Origin: Dryobates pubescens
Taxonomy: Eukaryota > Chordata > Aves > Piciformes > Picidae
Direction: 5' to 3'
Assembly: GCF_014839835.1 (NCBI RefSeq)
Contig: NC_071627.1
Coordinates: forward strand, 20,206,001-20,270,000
DNA: 64,000 nt
Under the pieces are notes generated by a model. It searched no databases and was not told the DNA's origin. It saw nothing but the letters and a program-made list of their open reading frames with translations. The position numbers and the translations under genes are program-made. Positions 49,450 to 62,179 of the stretch are shown one piece after another (positions within the stretch are counted from its first letter, which is position 1; each line of letters opens with the position of its first letter).

Positions 49450-52400
49450 TCATGGCTGCATGTTGTTGATAATAGCCAAAATGCTCATTTTCTCCTGGGC
49501 TGAGTCCACATCTTCATTTTGTTTCTGAGCCACTCCTGTCCCAAGGCCATACAGCCGCCCACAATATTTTGCATCATCAATTGTATCCTCAAAAAACAAC
49601 TGCAGATAAAACAACAACAAAAAAAAGGGAAGAAACGGGTATTGTTTGTTTAGTTGTGCCTCTAAATCAGAAAACACCCACTGTTGATTAAACAGCTCAT
49701 TTGAAGTCAGCCACCTCTAAGGCACAGCATGCAAAACACAGGAGCAAACAGAAGTCTGTGCCAATATCAATAATTCCTATTACTGACAGTTTGAAGTGTG
49801 GTGGCCACAAGGCTAAAAAACAACAACAACAACAGAACAAACAAAAAAACCCCAACACATTTTGCATCTTGACATTTATGAGTAGGAACTGGAGAAAGAC
49901 AACCTGTAAAGCACACTACTGCAGTACCTCTTTCATTCTGAAGAATGCCATTCCCGTGAGAAGAGAGTCTGATCCTGCCTGGTGCTGTCGTCCAATTCGC
50001 TGCAAATCCAGCTGATCTGCCACTTCTTGAAGGCCACCCTACAGCAACAACAGAACAGATTTTATCTTCTAAGATCCATCTCTTGCCAAAATTGCCATGT
50101 TTGTCTAGAACAAGAGGGTAAACACTGACTAGAATGAATGCATGCAGACTCCAGCAGTACAGACACCCCAGCTGTTACTGAAGCACTGGTAAATATATGT
50201 TCTTGAACACACAGATACTCTTCTCAAGGTGCCCTTGTTTTCTTGCTGCAGATACCCAAGGTGACTGTGGGTACATTCATATGTTAAAAATGCTAGACCC
50301 TTCTCCCACTTTTCCTCAGCCAAGGCTGTGATTCAGTAGATAAATTACTTTCAGCCCTTTGAGTATCTACCAGTTTATAAAGTCAGGTAGTAGTTCATGT
50401 AAGAAGAAACTCCACCTTGAAAAGGGAAGTGAAGTATGCTGAATTATGATTAGCCTCTGGAATTACACAAACCAGAAAAGGTTTATATACATACTGAAGG
50501 AATATAAATATTGATAAGCCTAGAACTGAGGAGGCCATATCTATTAGACAAACTTAGTCACAGATGCTTGTGCAACTCCTAGCCTTTATATATGTTCCAG
50601 TTTTAAGCCTTCTTAGGTGCAGCAGTTCTGCCCTTGGCTTGTTGTATGTACCCATCCATTACTTGCTTACTGGGGAGAAAAAAGTACCTTGAGGTTTTTG
50701 CAGCTCTTCATTAAGTACTTTACATCATATATAGATGGGAAGAAAAGGTTCAAGATATGGAAAAATTCATGTTCCTCTTCTGGTAACCTGGAATCTGTCA
50801 ACAACTTCACCATGTAGCCAAAGTCATAACCACTGAGAACAAAACCAAAGAAACCAGATTAAGCAGGTCTATTACTGACCTATACTTAGGACCAGAATCT
50901 CACTTTTCACAAGAGTTTGACATGCTGTAGCTTTGAGACCTTAAGATTTTTTCTGACATTCATAAAACTACTCTGTATCAGAGCCAGAATTCATCCTGAT
51001 CATCTATGAAAAGACTTTTGAGTGCTCCCTGCATGTCTCCACTAACCTCTTGCAGAACAGCTAAGGCACTGGGAAGCACATACTTCTCTTCCCAACACTG
51101 CAAGTTTCTGTAGCTATGGGCAATAATGAAAAGCAGGAAATCCTCTAAGTATCTGTTGCCACCACTTCATCTTCCCTTGAGACCTTTCATTTGCAGTAAC
51201 AAGGACTAGAGGCTTTGTAATCAAGTTGCTTGAAACACTACAGGCAAGGCATCTTGACTGCACACATTTCTTCTTCTACATAAACAATACTGTAAGGAAG
51301 AAGAAACAAACCCTCTACTTCACAATGCACACAATTCATTACGTGCAGAAACCACATTTCAACTTGTTAACAACTCTTACCATAGAGAAGACTAACAGTG
51401 AGAGGATTTGCAAGCAACACATACACAAAATTCAGACCACATTAAGCTCTAGTACAAAATACAATGTCCTTACTGCTTACACTTAGCCTTTGCATCTTTT
51501 AGCTTGTTTTAACAACTGCAAAGCTACCAATTTGTCTCCTTAATATCTGTCTCAGCCTCCATAGGCAAAAGCAGCAGCATTTCAATCAAGAAGAGATTTC
51601 TCCCTTCAGAGTGTCAGTGCCCATCTCAGACCTACCTGTGGAAGGACAGCCATTTCACACTGTCACTAAGGACAACCCCAGATGTCATAAGCAGCTCAGC
51701 AAAATGCAGGGTATCGATCCCTTCTTCTTCGTGCTTCTGGAATTGCAGCCCAGAACTGGCAAGGAGGTCTATGGAATCCTGAGAGTACATGTCCTCCCTG
51801 AAGGAGAAAAGCAGCTTTGTACTCAAGGTGCTACCAAGTAAAGCTCATTTCAGGAAAGCTCTCCCGACACTGTACTTCAAAACCTGGCACAACCACGTTT
51901 TTCTCCCTGGAAAAGTCCAACTGAATCAGTTTTACTACCACTGCTGCAGCCTTCTACTTCCATGGCAAGCTGCTCTGTGATCGTAACTAGCTAATTCTGT
52001 TCCAAAGAGTCCACCTCCACAGAACTGAATGACACTTTGAAAAATACCACTTCTGCAAGGTGAACAGCTGCACCATGTATGAGGGCAGAGAGAAGAGGGG
52101 AGTTCTCCCAAACAGGAAGAAGTGCAACTCTAAAGCACCCAGCATCCTTCCCGTCTACATTTTATTTTCACTTCACAGCACACACCACCTCGTCATCGCC
52201 TTCTGTTCCATCGCTGCAAGTAAACAAAATTGAGTAATACTTGACTAAGGCAGGAGGACGGGAAGGAGTGATGATGTGCTTGGTGGAGAGCTGAGCAGGA
52301 ACCTGACTTGTGTTTCATTTGAGGGTGGCAGGGGAAGGAAGAACGTGACTACACATAAGTCAAATTCATGCCAAGTGAGACAGCCAAGTGACGTGATCGC

Positions 52401-55269
52401 ACTGTGAAAACCACTTCACTCTGGTGAAGTGCCCCCTCAAAGGGGCTCACAAATTTGTGACTTTGGGGCTTAAAAAACCTGCACAATCTGCACATATTAA
52501 ATAGGAATTTAAAAAATGTTTTCCAATGCCAATTCCATAAAGATACTGATTTTCTACTGAGGGGTGGCTGCTCCAGATAAAGCCTCTCTTTATTTCCAGG
52601 CAGCTCTGTGGTGATGATGCCGAGTTTGTCTTTACATTACAGGGGAAGGGACAATGAAACCTGTATGAAGAAGACAACAAAAACTGCCACACTCCACTGA
52701 ACAAGATTCACTTCCCTGAACAGCTGTGATGGTTACACCAATATTTTTTCTTCTAGATCCCAACTTATAGTTAGCATCATCTTTAAAGAGATACCTTCTT
52801 TATTTTTTTTGCTGAAGACTGTGCAGATCTTATTTTTTTTTTAGCAGAAAGAGGTGGAATTTATTTATACAGTATATAAAAATATAAGAAATATGTATAA
52901 AGTTTAAGACCATGGCATTGTTCTAGGAAATAAAGTTTAAGGCACATACAAGTGTTGGGCACAAGCTATTTACCACAGGAAAAAGTACTGAGGATAGGAC
53001 TTTATCGTGCCTTTGACTTCCAAGAAACACTGCAAACTTCTGTCACAGCAAAACAGATTCCACAAAATCTCTGTTAGAATCTGGGGGGTTTAATTATTCC
53101 GAGGAACACAAGGTCGGGCTGCCCAGGGAGGTGGTGGAAGCCTCATCCCCAGAGTTTTTAAGGCCAGACGGGGTGTGGCTGTGAGCAACCTGATCTAGTG
53201 TGAGGTGTCCCTGCCTGTGGCAGGGGGGTTGGAACTAGGTGATCCTTGAACTTCCAGGTGAAGTTTAGGCTCGAGGTAAGGAGAGAGTTCTTCACAGGAA
53301 GAGTTACTGGCCATTGGAATGTGCTGCCCAGGGAGGTGGCAGAGTCACCGTCCCTGGAGGTGTTCAAAAAGGGATTGGATGTGGCACTTGAAGCCGTGGG
53401 TTAGTAGTCATGAGATGTTGGGTGATAGGTTGGACTTGATGATCTCTGAGGTCTTTTCCAACCTTATTGGTTCTATGATTCTTGAGTTCCCTTCCAACCC
53501 TAACAATTCTATGCTTCTGTGATTCTATGACACCTGCATTTGCCAAAGGAAAGTGCCACCAGCTGAAGAGACCAGGCGATTACTCCCTAGCTGAAGAGAC
53601 TTACGTAAGGTTGAATTTGAAGTTGAACTGCCAGGTGTTGATGCCAGAAGGATATTCTCCTTTCTCATTGGTGAAAGTCAGGCCCAGCTGGATAATTTTC
53701 AGTAGGTCAACGTTACACCGAAGGAGCTGATATTGGTAGTCTATGGAACTGCGGAATTCACCAATTGGTCTTACAACAACTCCAGGAAACTCTGTGTCCT
53801 GGGAGAGGAGGGAAAACCTTTTTTCAGTACTGACTCCATTAGGAGTTACGAGTATCACTCTGTTAGTGACCACACCTATTCAGTGTGATCACCTATCCAC
53901 ACTGGCAGCACTCCATTCTGTGACTTCCATTCAGGTCTCAGCACTCCGTTCTGTGACTTCTGCTTTACAAATTACACTTTTTTTCCCCCCCCTTTTACAC
54001 AACCACATGTATTTTAAACTGCTACAAGTCAGACACTAAAAAAAAAACAACCAAAACCTGCACAACTCATTAACTATTGCATTCACCCATTTATTACAAG
54101 TCTCCCTTCCTACAGTTTTGTTCATTACCAAGTCATCCAATAAACACCACTGCGTAATCTTACATCTTCCTCACAAAGGACTAACCCCTTCATTTCCCCC
54201 ATATCTACTAAAATAGGCTTTTATTTAGTTATCCAGTGTTCCTTCCTGTTCTAAACACAAGTTAAATTTAGCACTCTGATCATCTTCATTCAATGGTTCG
54301 GTGTCCAGACAGTTTTTGAGCCGTGATCAATCAACCTCAACAGAGCAACCATGTATTAGACAAAGCACATTTTACTTGGCCACTGACTGTGAGGTCTCTG
54401 CTGAAAACCAAACTTTCAGACTATTTTTTTCCTCACAGTTTAAGTCACATAACTTGAACTAACTAAAGCACATGCAAAAACTCGTGTGCTGTGCAGCTGA
54501 CAGAACTCATCCGTTGCCCAAGATTATTTTTGTCCACACTTCCAGCACAGCCACTAAAACAGGTTCTAAGGACACTTCCAGGGACATCAAACAGAAGCAA
54601 GAAGCACCTGCCCCAACACATGGTAACAAAACCTTCATATTCACATATACAGTGACGCCCTACAGTGAAACACTGCACACTCTGCAGGGGGCCCTGGTTT
54701 TATGCAACACTTAAGGACTTCTATTATCTTGAATTTAGTGTTTCTAAGCAAAGTTGGCTTAACTTACAATATCATAACTAAAACCAGTTATTTGTGTAAC
54801 TAACTGGCTCCTGCCAAGCACATGCAGACTTGTGAGGGCAGGGAAGAGATTCTCACCATATGGGGAACATTCTGGTTTGTGTAAATAAGCCTTCCAAACA
54901 TACTGGCATACCTAAATACTAAGCAAATCTCTCTTTCTCATCTTCAGTTCAGTCCATACTCAACACTACTTGTATTAAATTCTATAAAGCTTCTGCTAAA
55001 CTGCTTTCTAATTTTTCACCATTGAACTTCTAGCTCAGTTTGAATAGGGGCAGGAGGAAATTATTTCTCATTCAGGAATGAACTTGTTCCCCTATCCAAA
55101 AAACCAATAAATCCATTGATTAAGGCAGTTAGATGGCACATAAAATATTTACCATTGCAATGTAGCTGTAACTTAGAACAATTTCTCGAATTTTCCTCAT
55201 CTCTTCTTCCAGATTGTTTGCCCATACTTCACAGATAACCTGGCTGTTCTCTGCAAGGGCTGCTGGCAT
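49450..55269 (-). CDS. CNOT8: CCR4-NOT deadenylase subunit 8 (CAF1b), 6 coding exons
   Basis: CNOT8 is a DEDD-family 3'-5' poly(A) exoribonuclease that shortens mRNA tails within the CCR4-NOT complex. Coding exons in transcript order (plus coordinates): 55153-55269, 53605-53798, 51636-51797, 50688-50832, 49928-50038, 49450-49599. They sum to 879 nt, giving 292 aa plus stop, the same length as the human protein. Catalytic acids are all present: Asp40 and Glu42 in MDTEFPG, Asp161 in [10 protein letters not shown], and His225/Asp230 in [13 protein letters not shown]. The N-terminus [20 protein letters not shown] and C-terminus [11 protein letters not shown] favour CNOT8 over its paralogue CNOT7, and human CNOT8 ends NNMQQ. 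The start codon is the family start. One or more non-coding first exons lie upstream in the CpG island; a good donor (CAG/gtagcg on the minus strand) ends a candidate exon at 56322. The intron after the second coding exon holds two nested CR1s. Confidence 0.97.
53115..53530 (+). repeat. Older CR1 3' fragment split by a younger CR1, CNOT8 intron
   Basis: Left part 53115-53249 (GGGCTGCCCAGGGAGGTGGT to GGTGATCCTTGA) and right part 53486-53530 (GTTCCCTTCCAACCCTAACA to GATTCTATGA) join in the consensus. Antisense to CNOT8, 74 bp downstream of the donor of coding exon 2 (53604). Confidence 0.9.
53250..53480 (+). repeat. Younger CR1 nested in the older CR1
   Basis: Starts ACTTCCAGGTGAAGTTTAGG and ends CCAACCTTATTGGTTCTATGATT. 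CTTGA occurs at both edges (53245-53249, 53481-53485), as a 5-bp target duplication would give. Confidence 0.9.
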
Positions 55270-56335
55270 CTTGCAGGGACCAGAGTAAAGTCAGATGATG
55301 GTGAATTCAGAGGACAGTGTACCACTGCAAGCTGTGCAATCTTATCCACGTGCTGCATTAAACAAATAAATAATGCTTTACAGAAAGAAAGACCAATGTG
55401 TAGGAACAAATGCTCTGTTTAGAGTCAGGCACACTTCTGTTTCCAACTTCAAACAGCCCATTTAGAGTTTACACCAAGTTGTTTCTCGCTTTTATCGCTT
55501 CCTGTAAACGAGTGGAGTAAGAAGAAAATCTTGAGCATCCATTCAAAAGTTGGATGCACAGTCAACAGTCCCTTTTTTCCTTCTCCCTGCCTTTTTTCTC
55601 CCGGCACAAGCTCTGAAACTTTGGGTGCAAGACGTACAAGCCAAAAATCCTCCTATTTAATACCCAACTATCGCCATACTATTAGGAGCAGTAAGCCAGA
55701 ATGCTTCACAGGCATTTATCAATATCGGCTTCCCTCATGATTACATTATCGGAGCACACTGGTATTTCAGACTAGCGGCAGCTCCAGCAGCGACACACCA
55801 AGACCAGATCCCCGCTTGTTTGCCGCTGCAAACAACAACACGGGCGAAACTACTCCACGTTTCTGTAGGCCAGGCTCAAACGCTCCAAGCACGGCCGGAC
55901 CCTGCGCGCCCTGAGGCTGCCTGCGGCGGGACTCAGCACAACCGCAACAGCCCAGCCCGCCACGGGGGGTGTCCCGCTTCCCTCAGCCCGCCGACAAAGG
56001 CCCCGTTGCCTCTGGGCCGGGCCCGTCGCGCGGCATGGAGCCTCGCGCCGCGGCCGCCAGTCCCACACAGAGCTAGGCCCGCCCGGCCGCGGCTCTTCCC
56101 GGTGAGGAAACGAGAGGGTTTTCCCCCTAATCACCGTCCCCTCAGCCCGGGGCGTCCCGCCCAGCGTCCCGGGGCCGCCCCCCCCCGCACCTGCTCGCGC
56201 GCCGCCAGGCCCCGCCGCTCGCGCTCCCGGGAACCGGGCCGCCCGGCCGCTCTAGCCCTCAGTCCCCCCCGCGACTCGTCTGCTCCGGCACTCCCCATCG
56301 CCTTCCCTGCCCCCACGCTACCTGCCCGGAAGCCG

Positions 56336-56460
56336 GGGCCGGGGCCTCTCGCCTCGGCGCAGGCGCGATGCGGCCTCCGGGGGAGGGGGCGGGACTTCCG
56401 GGGAAAAGCTTTTCCTCTCGCGAGAGCTATGGCGAAGCGGCCGGGGTGCGCGGAGAGGTA
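56336..56460. promoter_or_regulatory. CNOT8 promoter core with divergent plus-strand start
   Basis: This is the centre of the island upstream of CNOT8. In 70 bp it packs an NRF1-like GCGCAGGCGC (56357-56366), a GC box GGGGGCGGGA (about 56386-56394), a canonical ETS/GABPA site ACTTCCGG (56394-56401) and the palindrome TCTCGCGAGA (56416-56425), a known housekeeping-promoter element bound by BANP and earlier linked to ZBTB33. On the plus strand an ATG at 56429 opens a short frame ending at a GTACGT donor after 56457. This suggests a divergent transcript whose identity I cannot name. Confidence 0.8.
56429..56457 (+). other. Candidate divergent first exon next to CNOT8
   Basis: The ATG lies directly after TCTCGCGAGA and an AGCT; the frame reads MAKRPGCAE and stops at an AG/GTACGT donor. 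It could be an alternative first exon of the downstream gene (FAXDC2 by synteny), a separate lncRNA, or only a promoter-upstream transcript. No homology supports the peptide. Confidence 0.25.
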
Positions 56461-58830
56461 CGTTACTGCGCGCGAGCCGCTCTCGGGGCCAGGCGCGCTC
56501 CCGGGAAGGGGCGGGGCCAGGGAAGCAGGCGGGGGAAGCGGAGCGCCACGCGGGGTTCTGCCCAAGGCGCGCCTGCGCAGAGCCGCTGGGGGTGTCCGTC
56601 TGCCTCCCGCCCCCAGCACGGGTAATGAGCTCGCCCGGCCTCGCTGCTGTGAGAGCGGAGGACGAGTCCAAAGCCCGTCGGTGGAGGGAGCGATAAGGCA
56701 GTGGGATGCCATCCTCTCCCTGCGGGAACGGCGGTGTCGAGGCTGGATGAACATAGGCTTGGTGCCACTTTGGCGGCATGGAGAGCCCCTAGCAATCCCG
56801 CAGCGAGGTTCCTTGAGACAGGGATGGTGCTGGGTCCTGGATGAACGTCCTCGACAGAAACAGCGTGCACCCCTCCCTCAGCAAAGGGTCCCAGCAGAGG
56901 CCCTTAGGCCGCGGCCTCTCTCAGGCTTGAGCTGCTGAGACAGAGGGCTCCTCGCTGCTGCCAGGCCTTGCTGCACAGGCCCAGCCATGGACGCGCGGGG
57001 CTGCGGAGCCGGGTGAGGGTGCAGTGTAGTGCAGTGTGTGCTTTTCGAGGCCATTCTGCTCTCCTGGCACGCGTGCCTCAGATACTGCAGTGCATAGCAA
57101 GCTCCTTAGTCGAGAAGCTTAGAAGCTATCGTTCCAAGTACCTATTATGCCTGCAAGCTTCTGCTGGCTTCTCCTGTTCTTTCATTATATAGAAATGCTA
57201 TTTAAGTTACATTAGCAGTAGAACTTTGTCTCCAGCAAAGCAGCATAATGTAACTTCTTGCGTAACAGCTGCCAGCGCTTGCTTTGCTGGCTGACACTGA
57301 TGGCAGATACCGAAGCTCGTGTAGTAATTAAGCTTCGACAGTGTTTAATTTCTTTTAGACTGACAGTCTTCCGGACAGGGTCACATCTGTTATAAGATAC
57401 TGCAGTTCTGGTGCTGCTGCAGGATTGTGATCTACCCACCATTTGAGAGTCTTTCACTGAATCTTAGTTCCATGACTATCATTTTGGTACAAGTATCTGG
57501 AAAAACAAATCTTGGTATCTTTTACACTTCAGACATAGTTCAATGTCTCAGGTTTAGTGTTCACACCTCAGCAGAAACATAACTTTTAGAGAACATGAGC
57601 TTTTTCTGAGTACTTCTCTCTCTCCAAGTGACCTTGGTGCTGTCAGCATCTTATGGTATCCCATTACTGAGCATTATCTTGATTCAAAGTTTATCTTCCT
57701 ATCCTTACTGCCTTCTCAGCTCTGCAGTCTCTTGGGTTGTGTAAGTTATATGTTATGCAACGTGCTAGACTGGCAGAAAGTAATCACCTTTCTTCCCCTG
57801 GTCACTTGAGTTTGGGACTTTGTGCAAGAAAACATAGGTGATCAGCAGATAAATACAGCAAGTTATATTACAACACATTGCAAATACAAGGCTAGAATTA
57901 TTTTTATTCCTCAAGAGCTCAATGCTTGACAGTATATTGAATCCAGGGGAAAAAGGTGGATGACTCTTCTCAGGATACTAAAGTAGAGTACCTTGCTACT
58001 CTAATAAAGTATTGCATGAAATAATCCACTTGTGATAAATTACATTTGTAATGTTTAGCAGTTTGGATGCAGTTCAAACAAACAAACAAACTACTTGGGC
58101 ATGTTTACAAGCACTGGTGGTGAGATCTGGGAACATCTTTTGCTCAAGCAGAACATTTTCAATCGTGGGTAATAAAGCTGAAAAATAGCTGGAAAAGGCA
58201 TGCTGCTCTTTAAAAGAAAAGTCCCCAAGTGCTTGTATTTGGAAGTCAAACTTTCTTCCAAGTCTAGCACTCCAAAGCAGGTGCTTGAAGAGCCTTCACC
58301 TCCTCTACATGGTTCTGTTAAGACCAGAGTAAACAAACAGTTTGTGTGCATAGACCTGTTACATCATAAGGTAGAATAAAGGGCCTTAGCTCAGCATTTT
58401 GACATTAGTCAGCTTGAGCTGTGTGTCCTGGGTCACGCCTTCTTGAAGCACTTGTGACTGCTTAATAGCAGCACCACAACTGCAGAAAACTTACTCATGA
58501 CAATCTTTACATGTGACTCGAGAGTTAGAAAATGCAGAACATGTTTGAGCCATCATTTCCATCTGCCTGACCCTTCCATTGCTCCATCAGAAGTTTCCAG
58601 AGCCTAGCACTGCAGTGCTAGGTGGTGGCACATGTGTGCCCTGGCAGGTGGCTGGGAAAGTAGTTCAGAATGCAAGGAAATGAGGATTAGATGAGATCTG
58701 CTGAGTTGAGATTCCTCTTTAAAGTTAGAGGAACTGTGCTGTCAGTGTGGGTTTGTGCAATCCTGAAAGATAGTTCTTTGCTTGTCTCTTTCTAATGTGT
58801 TTTGGTTTGGGGTTTCCTTCTTTCAAACAG

Positions 58831-59075
58831 CGAAACAGACAGTGACTATTACAAGAGCTGTGGGGAGTGAACAGAGAAGATATATTATGAAGTAGCTGAT
58901 CAAAAAAGCCTTTCTGCTGAGAAGAAATCAGATGTCTTTCATGCTTCAGCAAAGATTTTATTAGTGTTGGAGGATCTGTGGTGAAGAGGCCAGCGTGGAG
59001 CAGGAGCTTGCCAACAGACAGAAGCAGCTTACAGATTACTGCCAGCCCGCACGAGACACAGACTTGCACCAGAAG
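58831..59075 (+). other. Candidate non-coding 5' exon (245 bp)
   Basis: The acceptor has a good tract (TTCCTTCTTTCAAACAG) and the donor reads AAG/GTAAAT. The exon has stops in all frames over its full length, so if real it is 5'UTR or lncRNA. It lies on the strand and at the distance expected for the FAXDC2 leader in the conserved order CNOT8-FAXDC2. This is inference from splice signals only. Confidence 0.3.
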
Positions 59076-60735
59076 GTAAATTACTTTTACATCCTTATGA
59101 CTAATATGCTGAGCTCTCTGCACCTATTGGGTATAAATATTTCAGAGATGACTGAACAGTGGTGGAAAAGAACCACTGAGGTCTATGAAATCCACTGGTT
59201 TATCTCCTGCTTCTGGCTGCTGGGTGAGCAGTCCCCCCCAGGTGCAAGGCCAAGTACAAAATAGAGATGAGCTCAGGGCCACATTCAGGTGGCACTCCTC
59301 TCTTGAAATGCCAATTTGCACTTCCTCCTGTGCATGTGTGCAAATAGTTTGAAGGAATAGCATTCCTCTATGTTGAGTCTGCTGTCTCTGATAAATAACA
59401 ATTAGTAGCAAGAGCTACGAATTACAACCTCTCTCCCCACTAGGGAATTGTTAGTCAAGAGAAAGTGTCAGTGGAAACAGTAGCACAGTCTCAGAGCTGA
59501 AATGAAGCAACAGCAAATGTTTACCACACTAGGTAAGCTGGAGGGCAACCCGTTTGAGGCTGGGAGGGGAGTTATGGGAATACTCTCCTTCCAGGTAGAA
59601 GTTCATTGGTAAAAATACAAATGTTATGGTGGGTACAAGAAACCAAGGGCACCATCTCTCTTCATGCTCGCAGCTCTCTCTGCAGCTCTAGCTGCTGCTT
59701 GCTTGAGGTGTTGCTTCCCAAACAAGAGTGTGTGTTGCTTCACCTGCGAGTGGCCGTACAAGGCTGACTGTGAGGCTGCTATTCCTTGGTTTGCATTCTG
59801 TGGAAACAGAAATCTGCCAAGTTCTGGTGTGGAGCAACACCCTCTGTTCTCAGACTGTAGTTCACAGCAGAGCACTGTATGTTAGGCAAGGAGCATAAAT
59901 TTGGGCCACATTTGCATAAAAAAGAGCGGTGCCGCTGCATTGCACCTTGCTTTCTGCAATCCCATAATTACAGACTTTCTGGTCTGTAAACAGCGCATTT
60001 GCTAACCTATTTGCATCTTATCCTTGCAGATGGAACCAATACCAGTGGCAGGTTGAGGGCACTATGTAGCAACAGCACTGGTGTCATTTGTAGGCTTAGT
60101 ACACCACAATGAAAACTGGACTTCTGGGCCTTTCTTGCCAAATTCCACAGTAAGCCTTACTGCTTTCAACAAATACATCTCTGACCTACGGCACCAGCTA
60201 GTTTGTGCTCAAACCAGGAGCCAGTGCACTATGAAAACTACTGATCTTTAAGGTGTGGGTGGGTTTAGTTTGCTTTTTTTCCTGATGCAGCAATTAACTC
60301 TTGATGCAAAACTCTCACCTGCAGAGATGTATTCCAAATGCTCAGTGGAGTGACAGCATGCACACATGCCCAGGGAACACTGCCAGTGCTAACAGTGACA
60401 TGGCACTGGCCTCACATGACATGTCTGGGAGGGGACAGCTGGCTCCTGCCTGGAAACACACCCCTGTTGCCTTTGCCTAAACCCTCATAAAGTTTCCACA
60501 GCAGTAGTGAAAGGTGAGGAGTTGAACTCTGGGCTCTGAATAGGCACAAAGGACCTCTCCTAGGCTACTATCAGCAGGAGATGTGCAAAGAATGGGCAGC
60601 CAGAGTTCATGAGTGTACTATCTTGAAAAGATAGAATAGAAACTGAGGAAATCATTAAAAGGCAACATCACATGTCTGTGTAAAGTACAATTATAAGCCT
60701 TTCCAGGCACTGTGGTTGCCTTCAGGTCTCTGCAG

Positions 60736-60824
60736 TGCTTGGCACAGTAGGACACCACCAAACACAACGACTAGCACTGTCTGTGCACACAGTGTGGACG
60801 ATATGCAGCTTTGCAGGTGACCAG
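60736..60824 (+). other. Candidate 5' exon with consensus donor
   Basis: It is bounded by TCTCTGCAG and the perfect donor CCAG/GTAAGT. It has no recognisable coding content. It may be a leader exon of the same plus-strand transcript as its neighbours, or a chance pair of sites. Confidence 0.2.
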
Positions 60825-62114
60825 GTAAGTTGTCTTTACATTTTCCTTTCTATATGCTCTATACTCTCATGGGTAGTTGTAGACTTTTTTTCTCTCAGGA
60901 TCAGCTGTTTTCCAGTGCCTGTGCACTCTCAGGGTTGATTCCAGTGAAGCAAGGTCTACAACAGAAGATTCAAGCAGGAGTGAAAAAGGAATACCAAGAA
61001 GCTGTGGTAGGCAGCCAGGGCATCACAGCAGATGTACCCTGTTACTGAGATGCCCCTGCCAGCAGCAGGGCTGGCTGGTGTCAGGAGGAGGATGCACTGC
61101 AGTACAGCATTGGGTACAATACCAGCAGAAATAGGCACTTGGGCAGCCTCAGCCTGGGACTCAACTGTTCAAGGCTCTGCACAAACTGCTAAGAAAGCTG
61201 GAATGGAGCAGAGCCCCCAGAAGGAAGGGATTGTTCCACCTTGACATATTTTGAGCATTGGTACTGTTTTGTTGCAGACAGTGGGCACAGCTGCACTGAG
61301 ACTACCTCTGTGACAAGATGGGCTTACAGTGCATGTTACATAACATAAAAAAATGCATCCCTGTGGTTGGGAAACCTTTTGAAAATGAAGATAAGATCAG
61401 TTTGTCCTGTGGCAAGTTATTTAGGCTGTTCTATTCAGGCTAGCAGCTTATTTGCAATTGCTGCTTGTATGTGTTCTTCATCAGATATGTTAGAGTACAT
61501 TCTTTCATCAAGGTTGTGGTTGGCAAGCTTGATGCATTGGAAAGAAAAACAACACGCACAAATGTCATCAGCTGGCTCTAGTAGCTCACAAAATCTAATG
61601 GTGAGGAGCTCTAGATCTGGGGGGAAGCCACTGACTTTATTAGCAGGTCCTCATGTGAAGCAATAGCACCTTAGAGCACCTCTCACACCGCTGGTTTTGT
61701 GGCCAAAGGAGACAAAGTTAACTTAGTGTTTTTTTAAAGCTGCTACCAACTGTTAGCATTTCTCCCACAAGTACATGCAAGCCTAGTGTCAGCTAATGTT
61801 TTGTCTGACTGGGGGGGAGGGGGGGGTGGGGCTTATTTCCCAGAACAGTTTAATATTGTTTTCTTCCACTAAAATATGTAGTTTGGTGGACTGCTTGTCC
61901 TTTTCTGCCCCTGAGTAAGCAGGAGCCCAAGCTGAAAGGTGTCCAATGTTTTTGTCTCATGCCCTTTGACCTGCATACTGACACAAAACTTAAGGAAGCA
62001 GGGCTGGAAACTCCTGTAAATAGCCAGAGCTCCTTGTCAGAGGATGCCCAGAAAGCTGTCATTTCAAAGCTTAAGTGGAACCTCCTGGCTAATACAGGGA
62101 CTTCTTTTTGGCAG

Positions 62115-62179
62115 TGTATTCCTCCTTTCTGAAGCACTGCAAGAAGAGTACCCCTAAGAGGTGTGCTACCATCAGAAAG
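62115..62179 (+). other. Candidate 65-bp exon upstream of presumed FAXDC2
   Basis: The acceptor is CTTCTTTTTGGCAG and the donor AAAG/GTAACA. One frame is open, but the peptide is not recognised. Support is limited to splice-site quality and position. Confidence 0.2.

Larger units (their letters stand above)
55780..56960. promoter_or_regulatory. CpG island over the CNOT8 5' end
   Basis: About 1.2 kb of very high G+C and CpG density, in sharp contrast with the AT-rich flanks. It covers the 5'UTR exon(s) of CNOT8 and the beginning of the plus-strand divergent unit. A second NRF1-like GCGCCTGCGCA lies at 56569-56579. The long open frames across it on both strands are explained by base composition. 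Confidence 0.85.

Noticed and set aside
55820-56938. 372-codon plus-strand frame
   Set aside because: It lies wholly in the CpG island, is made of Pro/Arg/Ala-rich low-complexity residues and has overlapping long frames on the other strand. It is explained by G+C bias and by the CNOT8 promoter and leader.
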